The notes beneath the pieces are model-generated. The model saw only the letters and a program-made list of their open reading frames with translations, was not told the origin of the DNA and searched no databases. A stretch of 64,000 nucleotides of DNA, taken from positions 1,364,001 to 1,428,000 of the forward strand of contig NZ_CP030033.1 in the NCBI RefSeq assembly GCF_003611035.1, given 5' to 3'. Made by a program: the position numbers and the translations under genes. Source of the stretch: Cryobacterium soli (GTDB lineage Bacteria > Actinomycetota > Actinomycetes > Actinomycetales > Microbacteriaceae). Below, piece after piece: positions 8,065-16,620 of the stretch; position 1 is the first letter of the stretch; the number at the start of each line of letters is the position of its first letter.

Positions 8065-9168
8065 TCAGCCCGCAGGGCAGGTCGGCAGGGCGCTCGTGTC
8101 GGCGCCCGTGCGGATGGCGTCGAGGGCTGCGAGCGAGTCGTCGAGCGTGCTCACGGCGAAGACTGTGAGCCCGTCCGGAATGTGGCCGGTGACCTCGTCG
8201 CAGTTGGCGGCCGGGGCGAGGAACCAGTCGGCGCCCGCGTTGCTGGCGCCGAAGAGCTTCTGGCGGATGCCGCCGATGGGCCCGACGGTGCCGGACTGGT
8301 CGATGGTTCCGGTGCCTGCGACATCCGCCCCGCCCTGGAGCGAGCCGGGGGTGAGCTTGTCGATGATCCCCAGGGCGAACATCATGCCGGCGCTGGGGCC
8401 GCCGACCTTGTCGAGCTGGATGTCGACGTCGAACGGGAACTGGTACTCGGACTTGACGTTGATGCCCAGCACCACGTTGCCGCTGATGTCGGCCGGGGTG
8501 ACCTCGACGCTCTGCTCGGCGCCGTCGCGGCTGAGCCCGATGGTCACCGGGGTGTCTGCGCCGCTCTCCGTGAGCGCGGCGCGCAGGGCGGTGATGTCGG
8601 TGACGGCCTGGCCGTTCACCGATTCGATGAGGTCGCCCTCTTTGATCAGGCCGGTCGCCGGGGCGTCGTCGGCGAGGGAGACCACGCTCAACTCGGTCGG
8701 ATAGTCATAGCCGAGGTTGGTGAGCGCCGCCGCGATGGCGTCCTGCTGGGAGTTCACCATGGCCACCTGGTTCTGCTCGTCGCGTTCCTCGGTGGTGACG
8801 TCGGCCGGGAAGACCGACTCGAGCGGAACCACGGCCTGGCTCGGGTCGAGCCAGGCGGAGGCCACCGTGAGCCAGTTCAGGCGGTTGTCCGGGTTGCCCA
8901 GCACCGACACCGTGAGCAGGTCGAGGCTGCCTTCGGTGGGGTACACGGTCTCGTCGGGGATGGTGATGAGGTCTTTCTTCTCCCCCTCGTAGTCCGCTGA
9001 GCCGAGCGTGTTGTAGACCGGGCCCGGCTTCTCGACGACGTACGGCGAGGGAACGACGGCGAGCGTGAGGCCCGTGACCAGCGCGATGCCCAGCACCACC
9101 CAGCCGGTGCGGGAACCGCGGCGGCGGGGGGCGGAGCCTAGGGACGAATCATCGGTGAAGAGGGCCAC
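8065..9168 (-). CDS. PDZ-domain S16 (Lon-like) serine peptidase, YlbL family
   Basis: 367 residues. A single membrane segment near residues 22-41 (GWVVLGIALVTGLTLAVV) is followed by an extracytoplasmic region, a PDZ domain at about 150-225 (ATGLIKEGDLIESVNGQAV) and a Lon proteolytic domain at about 230-350. The Ser/Lys dyad is visible: Ser259 in GGPSAG and Lys304 in IRQKLF, 45 residues apart, as in Lon. There is no AAA+ domain, so it is a membrane-anchored Lon-like peptidase that probably cuts substrates outside the membrane. AAGGAGC lies directly before the GTG start. The gene is divergent from the DUF2342 gene, a common pairing in actinobacteria. Confidence 0.9.
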   Translation of the reverse strand: MALFTDDSSLGSAPRRRGSRTGWVVLGIALVTGLTLAVVPSPYVVEKPGPVYNTLGSADYEGEKKDLITIPDETVYPTEGSLDLLTVSVLGNPDNRLNWLTVASAWLDPSQAVVPLESVFPADVTTEERDEQNQVAMVNSQQDAIAAALTNLGYDYPTELSVVSLADDAPATGLIKEGDLIESVNGQAVTDITALRAALTESGADTPVTIGLSRDGAEQSVEVTPADISGNVVLGINVKSEYQFPFDVDIQLDKVGGPSAGMMFALGIIDKLTPGSLQGGADVAGTGTIDQSGTVGPIGGIRQKLFGASNAGADWFLAPAANCDEVTGHIPDGLTVFAVSTLDDSLAALDAIRTGADTSALPTCPAG

Positions 9169-9200
9169 CAGGCTCCTTAAAGGGGTGAACGGGGTCGTGA

Positions 9201-9227
9201 GCGGTGTTCGCGACAGGCGGACACCGC
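9201..9227. repeat. Inverted repeat in the divergent PDZ-protease/DUF2342 intergenic region
   Basis: GCGGTGT (9201-9207) and ACACCGC (9221-9227) are perfect inverted arms, with partial inner complementarity (TCGC/GCGG). The repeat lies 33 nt upstream of the protease start. It may be an operator or a leader hairpin. Confidence 0.35.
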
Positions 9228-9309
9228 AAGGACCCAGCGTAGGTCATTTCCCAGTTCTGGCCGGGGTTCTCGGGCTAGCGTAGAGGCAAGCAACTGAGAG
9301 GTGCCTGAA

Positions 9310-10674
9310 GTGGCCGATGACTCCCGACCCGACGAGGGTCAGAACCCCGAAGATGAATTCCGGGACATGCTCCGAGACATCCTCTCGGGTAAATCGTCGA
9401 TCGACCCCGGCCAGTTGGCCGGCGCGGCCGGTCTTCCCAACGACCCGGCGAGTGTCGCCGCTCTGATGAACCAGCTGCAGGGCGCTCTCCGCGCCGGTGG
9501 CGGCGACGGCGGCATCAACTGGGACATCGCCCTGCAGCAGGGCCAGGAGCGCGCCGCCACCGGCGCACACAGCACCACGCCGGCCCAGCGCGCCGAGCTG
9601 GAGCAGGCCTTCCACATCGCGGCCCTCTGGCTCGACGACGTGATCTCGGTCGCCGAGCTCACGGTCGAACCGCGCCTGATGACCCGCAAGGAATGGGTCA
9701 CCGCCACGATGCCGCTCTGGAGCCAGCTGGCCGAGCCCGTCGCGACGAGCATCTCCGACTCGCTCACCTCGGTGCTCAGCGAACAGGCGCCGGAGGAGCT
9801 CAAGGGCATGCTCGCCGGAGCCAGCCAGATGATGCGGAGCCTCGGCGGCACCCTGTTCGCCATGCAGCTGGGTCAGGTCGTCGGCCAGCTCTCCAGCGAG
9901 GTCGTCTCCGGTGGAGACATCGGCATCCCACTGTTCGGCGACCAGCAGGCCGCCCTGCTCCCCCAGAACGTCGCCGAGTTCGGTGAGGGCCTCGACGTGC
10001 CCATGGACCAGGTGCAGATCTACCTCGCGGTGCGCGAACTCGCCCACGCGCGTCTCTTCCGGCACTCCCGCTGGCTGCGCCTGCACATGATCACCTCGAT
10101 CACCGAGTTCGCCCACGGCATCAGCATCGACACCTCCCGTCTCGAGTCACTGGCCGAGGGCTTCGACCCGTCGAACCCCGAGGAACTGCGAGACGCGATG
10201 GTGAACGGTTCGCTGATCCCGCCCAAGACCGACGCCCAGCTGGCCGCCCTCGGCCGGCTCGAGACCATGCTGGCCCTCGTCGAGGGCTGGGTCGACGTGG
10301 TCACGGTGGAGGCCACCAGCCGCCTGCCGCGCGCCGACGCCATCAACGAGACCGTCAAGCGCCGCCGCGCCTCCGGCGGACCCGCAGAATCCGCGTTCGC
10401 CACCCTGGTGGGCCTCGAGCTGCGCCCGCGGCGCCTGCGGGAGGCCGCCGCGATGTGGCAGGCCGTGACGGATGCCGTGGGCAACGAAGCCAGGGACGGC
10501 CTGTGGGCGCACCCGGACATCCTGCCCACCTCGGCCGACCTCGACGACCCGCAGGCCCTCGTGGCGCGCCTCACGAGCACCGCCAGGGGTGAGGCTCCCG
10601 TACTGGACGAGGTGGACCAGGCCCTCGAAGACCTGCTGCGCGACGACAACCCCGATCGCCCGCACGAGGCGTAA
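9310..10674 (+). CDS. DUF2342 family putative zinc-dependent metalloprotease/hydrolase
   Basis: 454 residues from the GTG at 9310, chosen because GAGAGG lies 8 nt upstream. An in-frame GTG at 9301 would overlap that site. The family is common in actinobacteria and was originally named 'coenzyme F420 biosynthesis-associated'. Visible family features are the Gly/Asp-rich N-terminus, VAVRELAHARLFRHSRWLRLH around residue 240 (aligned with the helix carrying the proposed metal ligands), and the EGWVDVVT segment. The classical HExxH is not seen: the helix reads ELAHARLF, so the catalytic claim is weak. No signal peptide is present. The role is unknown. Confidence 0.85.
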   Translation: MADDSRPDEGQNPEDEFRDMLRDILSGKSSIDPGQLAGAAGLPNDPASVAALMNQLQGALRAGGGDGGINWDIALQQGQERAATGAHSTTPAQRAELEQAFHIAALWLDDVISVAELTVEPRLMTRKEWVTATMPLWSQLAEPVATSISDSLTSVLSEQAPEELKGMLAGASQMMRSLGGTLFAMQLGQVVGQLSSEVVSGGDIGIPLFGDQQAALLPQNVAEFGEGLDVPMDQVQIYLAVRELAHARLFRHSRWLRLHMITSITEFAHGISIDTSRLESLAEGFDPSNPEELRDAMVNGSLIPPKTDAQLAALGRLETMLALVEGWVDVVTVEATSRLPRADAINETVKRRRASGGPAESAFATLVGLELRPRRLREAAAMWQAVTDAVGNEARDGLWAHPDILPTSADLDDPQALVARLTSTARGEAPVLDEVDQALEDLLRDDNPDRPHEA

Positions 10675-10694
10675 CCCCTCCCGCGACCTGTGAC

Positions 10695-10727
10695 CTAAGC
10701 CCCGAAAGCGCGTTTTTCGGGGCTTAG
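10695..10727. terminator. Bidirectional terminator between convergent genes
   Basis: A 13-bp perfect stem, CTAAGCCCCGAAA (10695-10707) with TTTCGGGGCTTAG (10715-10727), has short flanking A and T runs. The stop codon of the minus-strand regulator is embedded in the right arm. Confidence 0.85.
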
Positions 10728-11680
10728 CTCACGGTTCGCGGACCGAGGAGCGCGTGCGCCGTATCCTCGTCGGTGATCAGGACCGTGCAGAGGCCGGACA
10801 GCACGACGGATCTGGCGATCGCGTGCTTGCGCGGTCCGCCGATCACGGCGATCGCCGTGCGGGACCTGCGCAACTGGTCGAGTGAGATCCCGAAGGTGCG
10901 TTCGTCCAACGCAGGGTCGACGATCTGCCCGTCGCTGTCGATGAACCGGCCGACGACGTCCCCCACCGCGCCCTTGCGCACGAGTTCGGCGATCTGCTCC
11001 GGCGTGAGGTAGCCGCTGTCCACGTGCGCCGAATCCTCGTCGGCCTGCCCCGCGCTGAACAGGTAGGCGGAGGCCGCCGCCCCCATCTCGAGCACCCCGG
11101 CCACCGAGCGGTCGGAGGCGATGGCCTGTTTGGTCTCCACCCGTTCGAGGATGGCGGGGCTGGGCAGCAGGGTGAACTGCCCTGCACCCTTCTGCGCGAT
11201 GCTCACGGCCGTGGCCGCTGCGGTGCCTGGGCGGGCGTTCAGGCTCACCCCGCCGTTGATCTGCACGACGTTCACGCCGCTGGCCCAGCCGGGCTTGAGT
11301 TGCAGGGAGATGTCGTGCAGGGTGCGGCCCCAGCTGATGCCGAGGGTGCGCGGCACTGGGCGGAGTGCCGTGAGGTAGTCGGCGGCCGCCTGCGCGGTGC
11401 GTTTCTGCAGGTCGAGTTCGTCGACGACGCCGGCTGTCGACACCACGACCACGTCGGCCAGGCCCGTGGCCTGGCGCAACTGGCGTTCAAGGCCGAGGCG
11501 GCGGGCGCGCGGATGCACGATCTCGATGCGGATGAATCCTTTGGCCTTGGCCTGCGCCAGCAACCGGCCGACCTTCCAGCGGGTGAGCCGGAGGATGGTG
11601 CCGATCTCGTCCTGGGTCTTGTCTTCCTCGTAGTACAGCTCCGCGGCCCGGATGGACAGGAGCTCATCGATGTCAGTCAT
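10724..11680 (-). CDS. SorC-family sugar-binding transcriptional regulator
   Basis: 318 residues from the ATG at 11680 (MTDIDELLSIRAAELYY), preceded by GGAAGG at 10-nt spacing. The frame is open further upstream, but that part looks non-coding. The N-terminal helix-turn-helix (KTQDEIGTILRLTRWKVGRLL) is followed by a SorC/CggR-like sugar-phosphate-binding domain with GISWGRTLHDISLQL, VVQINGGVS and VIGGPRKHAIARSV. Such proteins bind sugar phosphates or similar effectors and control carbohydrate uptake operons. No sugar transport genes are adjacent. The next gene upstream is an MFS transporter on the same strand. The effector is unknown. Confidence 0.88.
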   Translation of the reverse strand: MTDIDELLSIRAAELYYEEDKTQDEIGTILRLTRWKVGRLLAQAKAKGFIRIEIVHPRARRLGLERQLRQATGLADVVVVSTAGVVDELDLQKRTAQAAADYLTALRPVPRTLGISWGRTLHDISLQLKPGWASGVNVVQINGGVSLNARPGTAAATAVSIAQKGAGQFTLLPSPAILERVETKQAIASDRSVAGVLEMGAAASAYLFSAGQADEDSAHVDSGYLTPEQIAELVRKGAVGDVVGRFIDSDGQIVDPALDERTFGISLDQLRRSRTAIAVIGGPRKHAIARSVVLSGLCTVLITDEDTAHALLGPRTVS

Positions 11681-11707
11681 CAGCTTGGTGCCTTCCCACG
11701 TCCCCCC

Positions 11708-11737
11708 AGCGTAAGTGGACCTGATCGGCCGGAACAA
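11708..11737 (-). promoter_or_regulatory. Candidate promoter of the SorC-type regulator
   Basis: On the minus strand TTGTTC (11737-11732), an 18-nt spacer and TACGCT (11713-11708) match the -35/-10 pattern, 28 nt before the start codon at 11680. Confidence 0.4.
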
Positions 11738-11774
11738 CTCTTGTCGGCGAGGTCGCTCATCTGAGCTGGCCGGC

Positions 11775-13004
11775 TCAACGGCCCCGGTGGCGCTCCAGGT
11801 CGTCCTCGAGCAGGTGCGGGCGGGCGATCACGGCGCCGGCCACCGTGACCGCGAGGGCGGTGCAGATGAGGAAGATCAGCGGGGCGGTCCAGCCGCCGGT
11901 GAGCTCGTGCAGCAGTCCGACGCTCAGCGGCCCGAGGGCGCCGAGGGTGTAGCCAACGCTCTGCACGAAGCCGCTCAGCGCCACAGACCCCTCGTGGGTG
12001 CGGGTGCGCAGGTTGATCAGCACGAGCGCCAGCGGGAAGAACAGCGGGCCGAGCCCGGCCAGCACGACCCAGAGCCAGGTGAGGGTGGCCGGGGCGAGCA
12101 GCAGGCCGAGGTCGCCGAGCAGGAAGGCCACGACGCCCACGTAGACCAGCACGGCGACGTTCTTCATCCGCGCCGTCAGCCAGGGAATCAGCAGTGCGCA
12201 GGGGATGCCCATGGCCGCGTACACCGACAACAGGGTGCCGGCCTGGGCCGGGGTCACCCCCGCGTTGTCGACGAGCAGCTGCGGCAACCAGGCGAACATG
12301 GCGTAGGCGTTGAGCGAGGAGGCGGCGAAGACCACCGCGAGCGCCCAGGCGATCGAGGACCGCCAGATCTGGCCGAGCATGGCCGGCTGGGCCTCGTCGA
12401 TCAGCGCGGCGGGCGTGGACTCGACGCGGTGCCGCACGAACATGCTCACCCACGGCACGAGGGCGATCAGGGCCGGCACCAGCCACAGGCCGAGCGACAC
12501 CCGCCAGCCGGCCGCATCCGCGACCGGAACCGCGATCAGCGGCGGGATCAGGGTGCTCAGCGACACCACCGTCACGTACAGGGAGGTGACCAGGCCGACC
12601 CGGTCGGGGAAGTACTTCTTGACCAGCGGCGGCAGCAGCACATTGCCCACGCCGAGCCCGGCGAAGGTGATGACGCTGCCCACAACGAGCATCCCGAACG
12701 ACCCGGCCAGACCGCGCGTGACGTGGCCGGCGAGCATCGCCAGCAGGGCCAGTACCAGCACGTTCTCCAGGCCCAGGCGGCGGGTGTAGACCGGGGTGAA
12801 GATGCCGAACACCGCGAAGCACACCGGCGGCAGCATGCCGAGCACGCCGATGGCTGTCGAGCTCAGTGGGATGTCGGCGCTGATCTGCCCCACGATGGGC
12901 GAGAGGGCGGCAACGGCGGTGCGCAGGTTCGCGGCCACCAGCACGATTCCGACGAGGGCCAGGGCACGGCCGGACCAGAGGGGACGGGGCGGGCTCACTG
13001 ACAC
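11775..13004 (-). CDS. MFS transporter, CynX/NimT-like
   Basis: 409 residues with about twelve hydrophobic segments and no long soluble domain. The start region (ALVGIVLVAANLRTAVAALSPIVGQI) has the NLRTAV...P motif typical of the CynX/NimT (cyanate/2-nitroimidazole) branch of the major facilitator superfamily. A Gly-rich helix (ITFAGLGVGNVLLPPLVKKYFP) also fits that branch. The substrate is unknown; members transport small anions or organic acids. The start is GTG at 13004, with a minus-strand -10 (TAGACT) six nt upstream, so the mRNA is probably leaderless. It is divergent from the mycothiol-dependent enzyme gene with overlapping -10 elements. Confidence 0.85.
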   Translation of the reverse strand: MSVSPPRPLWSGRALALVGIVLVAANLRTAVAALSPIVGQISADIPLSSTAIGVLGMLPPVCFAVFGIFTPVYTRRLGLENVLVLALLAMLAGHVTRGLAGSFGMLVVGSVITFAGLGVGNVLLPPLVKKYFPDRVGLVTSLYVTVVSLSTLIPPLIAVPVADAAGWRVSLGLWLVPALIALVPWVSMFVRHRVESTPAALIDEAQPAMLGQIWRSSIAWALAVVFAASSLNAYAMFAWLPQLLVDNAGVTPAQAGTLLSVYAAMGIPCALLIPWLTARMKNVAVLVYVGVVAFLLGDLGLLLAPATLTWLWVVLAGLGPLFFPLALVLINLRTRTHEGSVALSGFVQSVGYTLGALGPLSVGLLHELTGGWTAPLIFLICTALAVTVAGAVIARPHLLEDDLERHRGR

Positions 13005-13010
13005 CGTGCA

Positions 13011-13020
13011 AGTCTAGGCT
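13011..13020. promoter_or_regulatory. Overlapping divergent -10 elements (cynX-like / mycothiol enzyme)
   Basis: In AGTCTAGGCT the minus-strand TAGACT (13016-13011) and the plus-strand TAGGCT (13015-13020) share two bases. The minus gene starts 6 nt from its -10 (GTG 13004), and the plus gene 7 nt from its own (ATG 13028). Both mRNAs would be leaderless, and the two promoters could hardly be occupied at once. Confidence 0.55.
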
Positions 13021-13027
13021 GGACGAC

Positions 13028-13726
13028 ATGGCCAACTTCGCGCGCGACCTCCCCCTGAGCCTCCGCAGCGTCGGCAACGAGTCCGGCGTGAACGCCCGCT
13101 GGTCCGGGCACCTCGCGGCCACCCTCACGGCCGTCGCCGACCTGCTCGACGCCCTCACCCCCGAGCAGTGGGAATCATCGAGCCTGTGCGGCGGGTGGCG
13201 GGTGCGCGATGTCGCCGGGCACCTGGTCTGGCGGTTGGGCAGCAGCCGCAGGCAGCTTCTGGGCAGTGCCGCCCGCGCCTACCTGGGTCATCACCTGCGT
13301 CCGGCCAAGGCGATCGACGCCGTGAGCCGGGCCGCAGCCGAGGCCGAACCCGCGGCGCTCGTGTCCAGGCTCCGCGAGATAGCCGCTGAGCGCGCCGCCG
13401 GGGTGGGCCGTGGCGGCATTATCGAACTCAGCGAAGCCGTGGTGCACGGCCTCGACGTGGCCGAGCCCCTCGGCCTCCCCCTGCCGGTGCACGCCACGGC
13501 GGGTGGCGCGGTGGCGCTTCGCCGCAGCCTGATCGCCCCCACCGAGATCAAAGCCGTTCTGCGCATCCGCCGCCTCGAAGCGACCGATGCCGACTGGAGC
13601 GTCGGTCACGGCACGCCGCTGCCCGGCACGGCGCGCCAGCTGCTGCTGTTCCTGTTCGGCCGCGGACCGTTGCCCAGCGAGGCAGACCGGACATCCGACG
13701 ACGCGGGCAGTGCCCCGGAAGGCTGA
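13028..13726 (+). CDS. Mycothiol-dependent maleylpyruvate isomerase family protein
   Basis: 232 residues. The N-terminal half has the DinB-like four-helix mycothiol-binding fold (TIGR03083 type): LADLLDAL..EQWESSSLCGGWRVRDVAGHL, in which a His near the end of the motif is a metal ligand in characterised members. A second conserved part is EAVVHGLDVAEPLG, followed by a C-terminal domain ending RQLLLFLFGRG. Members use mycothiol as cofactor or substrate in isomerase or transferase reactions; the specific reaction is unknown. Mycothiol is restricted to actinobacteria. It starts directly at a leaderless-type promoter. Confidence 0.85.
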   Translation: MANFARDLPLSLRSVGNESGVNARWSGHLAATLTAVADLLDALTPEQWESSSLCGGWRVRDVAGHLVWRLGSSRRQLLGSAARAYLGHHLRPAKAIDAVSRAAAEAEPAALVSRLREIAAERAAGVGRGGIIELSEAVVHGLDVAEPLGLPLPVHATAGGAVALRRSLIAPTEIKAVLRIRRLEATDADWSVGHGTPLPGTARQLLLFLFGRGPLPSEADRTSDDAGSAPEG

Positions 13727-13749
13727 GCCGGGCGGGCTGGTCGAACGGG

Positions 13750-14691
13750 TCAGTCGAACGGGCGGTGCAGGATCGCCCGGGTCTTCACGACGTCGTCTTC
13801 GATCTGGCGGATCAACGGTTCGATGCCGGTGAAGGCCACCATGCCACGGATGTGCTCCACAAAGGCGACCTCGACGACATGGTCGTACAGGTCGATCTCC
13901 TGGTCGAGGACGTAGGCCTCCACCTGCTTCTGCGGCACGCCGTCGAAGGTGGGGTTGTTGCCGATGGAGATGGCGGCCGGGTAGCGGGCGCCGTGGTCGG
14001 TCAGCCAGCCGGCGTAGACACCGTCGGCGGGGATCAGGCCCTCGGAGTCCGGGGACAGGTTCGCGGTGGGAAAACCCAGTTCGCGGCCCCGCGCCGCTCC
14101 GTGCACGACCACGCCGCGAACGGTGGGCAGGTGCCCGAGCAGCCGGGTGGCGGAGCGCACATCGCCGGTGGAGAGCAGCTCCCGGATCCAGGTGGAGGAC
14201 ACCCGGCGTTCGCCGTGCGGCATCACGTCGTCGATCAGTCGCACGTCGAAACCGTACTGCCGACCGAGCTCGGTGAGCAGGTCGGCGTCGCCGGCACCCT
14301 TGGCGCCGAACCTGAAGTCCCGGCCCACCGACACGTGCTTCGCGTGCAGGGTGTCCACCAGGATGTCGCGCACGAAGTCCTCGGGCGGCAGCGAGGACAG
14401 CGCGTGGTCGAAGGTGAGCACGACAGTGGCGTCGATGCCGGTCTCGGCGAGCAGGTCGAGCTTCTGCGACACGCTCACGAGCTCCGTGGGGCACTTCGCG
14501 GGATTCAGCAGGGCCAGCGGATGGCGGTCGAAGGTCACGACGACCGACGCCAGGCCCTCGCGCCGGGCGAGGCTGTTGAGCTCGGCGATCACGGCACGGT
14601 GCCCGGCGTGCACGCCGTCGAACTTACCGATGCTCACGGCCGATTCCGGCCAGTCGGCCGGCACTGCCGCGACCCCGTCGAGCACCTTCAT
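13750..14691 (-). CDS. ribF: Bifunctional riboflavin kinase / FAD synthetase
   Basis: 313 residues from the ATG at 14691 (MKVLDGVAAVP), which aligns with the usual RibF N-terminus. A GTG at 14715, overlapping the upstream stop as GTGA, would add eight residues. The N-terminal FMN adenylyltransferase domain has SIGKFDGVHAGHRAVI (the GxFDGVHxGH nucleotide-binding motif, His-x-x-His type) and SSTWIRELLSTGDV. The C-terminal riboflavin kinase domain has GRELGFPTANL and DGVYAGWL. It converts riboflavin to FMN and then FAD in the cytoplasm. It is the last gene of the truB-membrane protein-membrane protein-ribF run. Confidence 0.95.
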   Translation of the reverse strand: MKVLDGVAAVPADWPESAVSIGKFDGVHAGHRAVIAELNSLARREGLASVVVTFDRHPLALLNPAKCPTELVSVSQKLDLLAETGIDATVVLTFDHALSSLPPEDFVRDILVDTLHAKHVSVGRDFRFGAKGAGDADLLTELGRQYGFDVRLIDDVMPHGERRVSSTWIRELLSTGDVRSATRLLGHLPTVRGVVVHGAARGRELGFPTANLSPDSEGLIPADGVYAGWLTDHGARYPAAISIGNNPTFDGVPQKQVEAYVLDQEIDLYDHVVEVAFVEHIRGMVAFTGIEPLIRQIEDDVVKTRAILHRPFD

Positions 14692-14711
14692 GGGAGTGAT
14701 CTGGGCGCCGG

Positions 14712-15173
14712 TCACGCTGCGGCACCGTTCCGGCCGGCCCGCTCCGGGGCGTGCCGGGCCAGCCACCACATGCCGAGGATCGGCAGCACGAGCGGGATGA
14801 ACACGTAGCCTCGCCCGTAGACAGACCAGACGGTGTCGTGCGGGAAGAGTTGCGGATCGACCAGGCTCAGGGTTCCGATCACGAGCACGCCGAGCAGCTC
14901 GAAGCCGATGGTGATCCAGGCCACGCGATACCAGAACGCACCGCGCTTGATCAGGGCGACCGTCGCGACGATGTAGACCACGGCCGCGAGCGCGGACAGC
15001 GTGTATGCCACGGGTGCCTGGTCGAACTTGCCGACGATCTGCACGAAGGAGCGGCCGGTCGCGGCGAGCGCGAGCACCCCGTAGACCATGATCAGCACAC
15101 GACCGATGCCGGTCACCCGGCGGGGCGTGGTGCCGGTGGCGTTGTCTCCGGAATCGGTCTTGAGCTCATTCAT
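14712..15173 (-). CDS. Four-helix membrane protein of unknown function, upstream of ribF
   Basis: 153 residues. After a hydrophilic N-terminal ~20, four membrane segments follow: VLIMVYGVLALAATG, TLSALAAVVYIVATVALI, VAWITIGFELLGVLVIGTL, and a final FIPLVLPILGMWWLARHAP. Conserved-looking residues include the QIVGKFDQAPVAY loop. Such integral membrane proteins occur next to ribF/truB in Microbacteriaceae, but I do not recognise a function. Its stop (TGA) overlaps a possible GTG start of ribF, suggesting translational coupling. Confidence 0.75.
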   Translation of the reverse strand: MNELKTDSGDNATGTTPRRVTGIGRVLIMVYGVLALAATGRSFVQIVGKFDQAPVAYTLSALAAVVYIVATVALIKRGAFWYRVAWITIGFELLGVLVIGTLSLVDPQLFPHDTVWSVYGRGYVFIPLVLPILGMWWLARHAPERAGRNGAAA

Positions 15174-15232
15174 CGCTCAGTAATTATCGCAGCATCTTCG
15201 GGTGCCCCGGTGCCGGGCGCGGCCGGTGTGAT

Positions 15233-15601
15233 TCAGACGGTCTGCACGGTCCAGATCTGCAGCATTCGGTAGAGCATGACCGCCACCGACAGGCAGACCA
15301 CGCCCAGGATCACGGTGCTCCAGCGGCTGCGCTCGATGAGCGCCCAGACTCCCCCGCCGATCGGCAGCAGGATGGCGCTGACCAGGTAGGTGTAGAACTC
15401 CAGGACGCTGCCGGTGGCCTCGTTGCCCGCGAAGGGCGCCACGATGGCCACCACCAGCTGCACGATCAGGAGCACCTCCACGAGCAGGGTGGCGCCCATG
15501 CTCAGGTCGGTGGGCGTGCGGCCGGCCAGGCCGAGACCGAGGCAGAGGAGACCGGCGAGAACGGCGACGGCCAGCTGCAGGTAGGCGAACCACTCGATCA
15601 C
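15233..15601 (-). CDS. Small four-helix membrane protein coupled to truB
   Basis: 122 residues from a GTG at 15601 that overlaps the truB stop as GTGA. It is almost entirely hydrophobic: LQLAVAVLAGLLCLGLGLAG, LVEVLLIVQLVVAIVAPFAG, YTYLVSAILLPIGGGVWALI and VILGVVCLSVAVMLYRML. No characterised family is recognised. It is about the same size and topology as the following membrane protein, so the two could form a pair. Confidence 0.75.
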   Translation of the reverse strand: MIEWFAYLQLAVAVLAGLLCLGLGLAGRTPTDLSMGATLLVEVLLIVQLVVAIVAPFAGNEATGSVLEFYTYLVSAILLPIGGGVWALIERSRWSTVILGVVCLSVAVMLYRMLQIWTVQTV

Positions 15602-16620
15602 TTGGCGTCCTCGGATTCTGTGGGCGATGCGGGGACGGGCTCGGGACTCGGGACGGGGTCGGGCTCTGAGCCCGCGGCAGGATCCGCAGCGGGCACCGGC
15701 TGTTCGTCCGGCGGGAAGTTCACGATCGACTTGGCACGCCCGTCGCGGTACTCGACGAGCCCGATGAGCCGGCCGGCCGGGTCGACGGCTGCCACCGGGC
15801 CGGCGTCGCCCGCTCCGGCCGGCGCGTCGATGCGCTTGCCGTGGCCGAGGTCTATGGCCTGCTGCGCGTCGAGGTCGAGCCGGTCGAAGAGGCGGGACGC
15901 CGCATCCGCCGGCCCGATCAGGGCGCGGCTCACATCGAGCACGTCGAGCGGATCGGCATCGATGATGCCGAACGGGCCGATGCGGGTGCGGCGGAGGCTC
16001 GTGAGGTGGCCGCCCACGCTCAGGGCGTCGCCGAGGTCGCGGGCGAGCGCGCGGATGTAGGTGCCAGAGGAACACACCACGCGCACCTCGAGGTCGAGGA
16101 AGCCGTCGGCGGCGGTGCTGGACACGAGCTCGAACTCGCTCACGGTGACCGGTCTGGCGGGCAGCTCCACGTCCTCGCCGGCGCGCACGCGGGCGTAGGC
16201 GCGTTTGCCGTCCACCTTGATGGCGCTCACGGCGCTCGGCCGCTGGCTGATCGCTCCCGTGAGGGCGGCGATGCCGTCGGCGATCGATTCCGCGCTCACG
16301 GCGGAGACGACTTCCGCGGGGGCCCGGGTGAGCTCCTCCCCCTCGGCGTCGTCGGTGGTCGTCGCAGCGCCCAGACGGATGGTGGCCAGGTACTCCTTGT
16401 CGAGCCCCACCACGTAGGTGAGCAGCCGGGTGGAGCTGTTGATGCCGAGGATCAGCAGGCCGGTGGCCATGGGGTCGAGGGTGCCGGCATGGCCGACCTT
16501 GCGCGTTCCGGCCAGGCGGCGGGTGCGGGCGACGGCGTCGTGGCTGGTCCAACCCTGGGGCTTGTCGATCAGCACGAGTCCGCTGGTCGTGCTGGCGGGC
16601 TTGCGTCTCGGGGCGTTCAC
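15598..16620 (-). CDS. truB: tRNA pseudouridine(55) synthase TruB
   Basis: 340 residues. TruB makes pseudouridine 55 in the T loop of tRNAs. The catalytic Asp49 lies in GHAGTLDPMATGLL, and the nearby LVLIDKPQGWTSHD and KVGHAG stretches are family signatures. The C-terminal part has a PUA-like segment, then a Pro/Ala/Glu/Ser-rich tail (last ~40 residues) absent from typical TruB. The start codon overlaps the stop of the tetR-type gene (16617-16620), so the two are co-transcribed. In most actinobacteria truB follows rbfA directly; here about 7 kb separates them. Confidence 0.95.
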   Translation of the reverse strand: MNAPRRKPASTTSGLVLIDKPQGWTSHDAVARTRRLAGTRKVGHAGTLDPMATGLLILGINSSTRLLTYVVGLDKEYLATIRLGAATTTDDAEGEELTRAPAEVVSAVSAESIADGIAALTGAISQRPSAVSAIKVDGKRAYARVRAGEDVELPARPVTVSEFELVSSTAADGFLDLEVRVVCSSGTYIRALARDLGDALSVGGHLTSLRRTRIGPFGIIDADPLDVLDVSRALIGPADAASRLFDRLDLDAQQAIDLGHGKRIDAPAGAGDAGPVAAVDPAGRLIGLVEYRDGRAKSIVNFPPDEQPVPAADPAAGSEPDPVPSPEPVPASPTESEDAK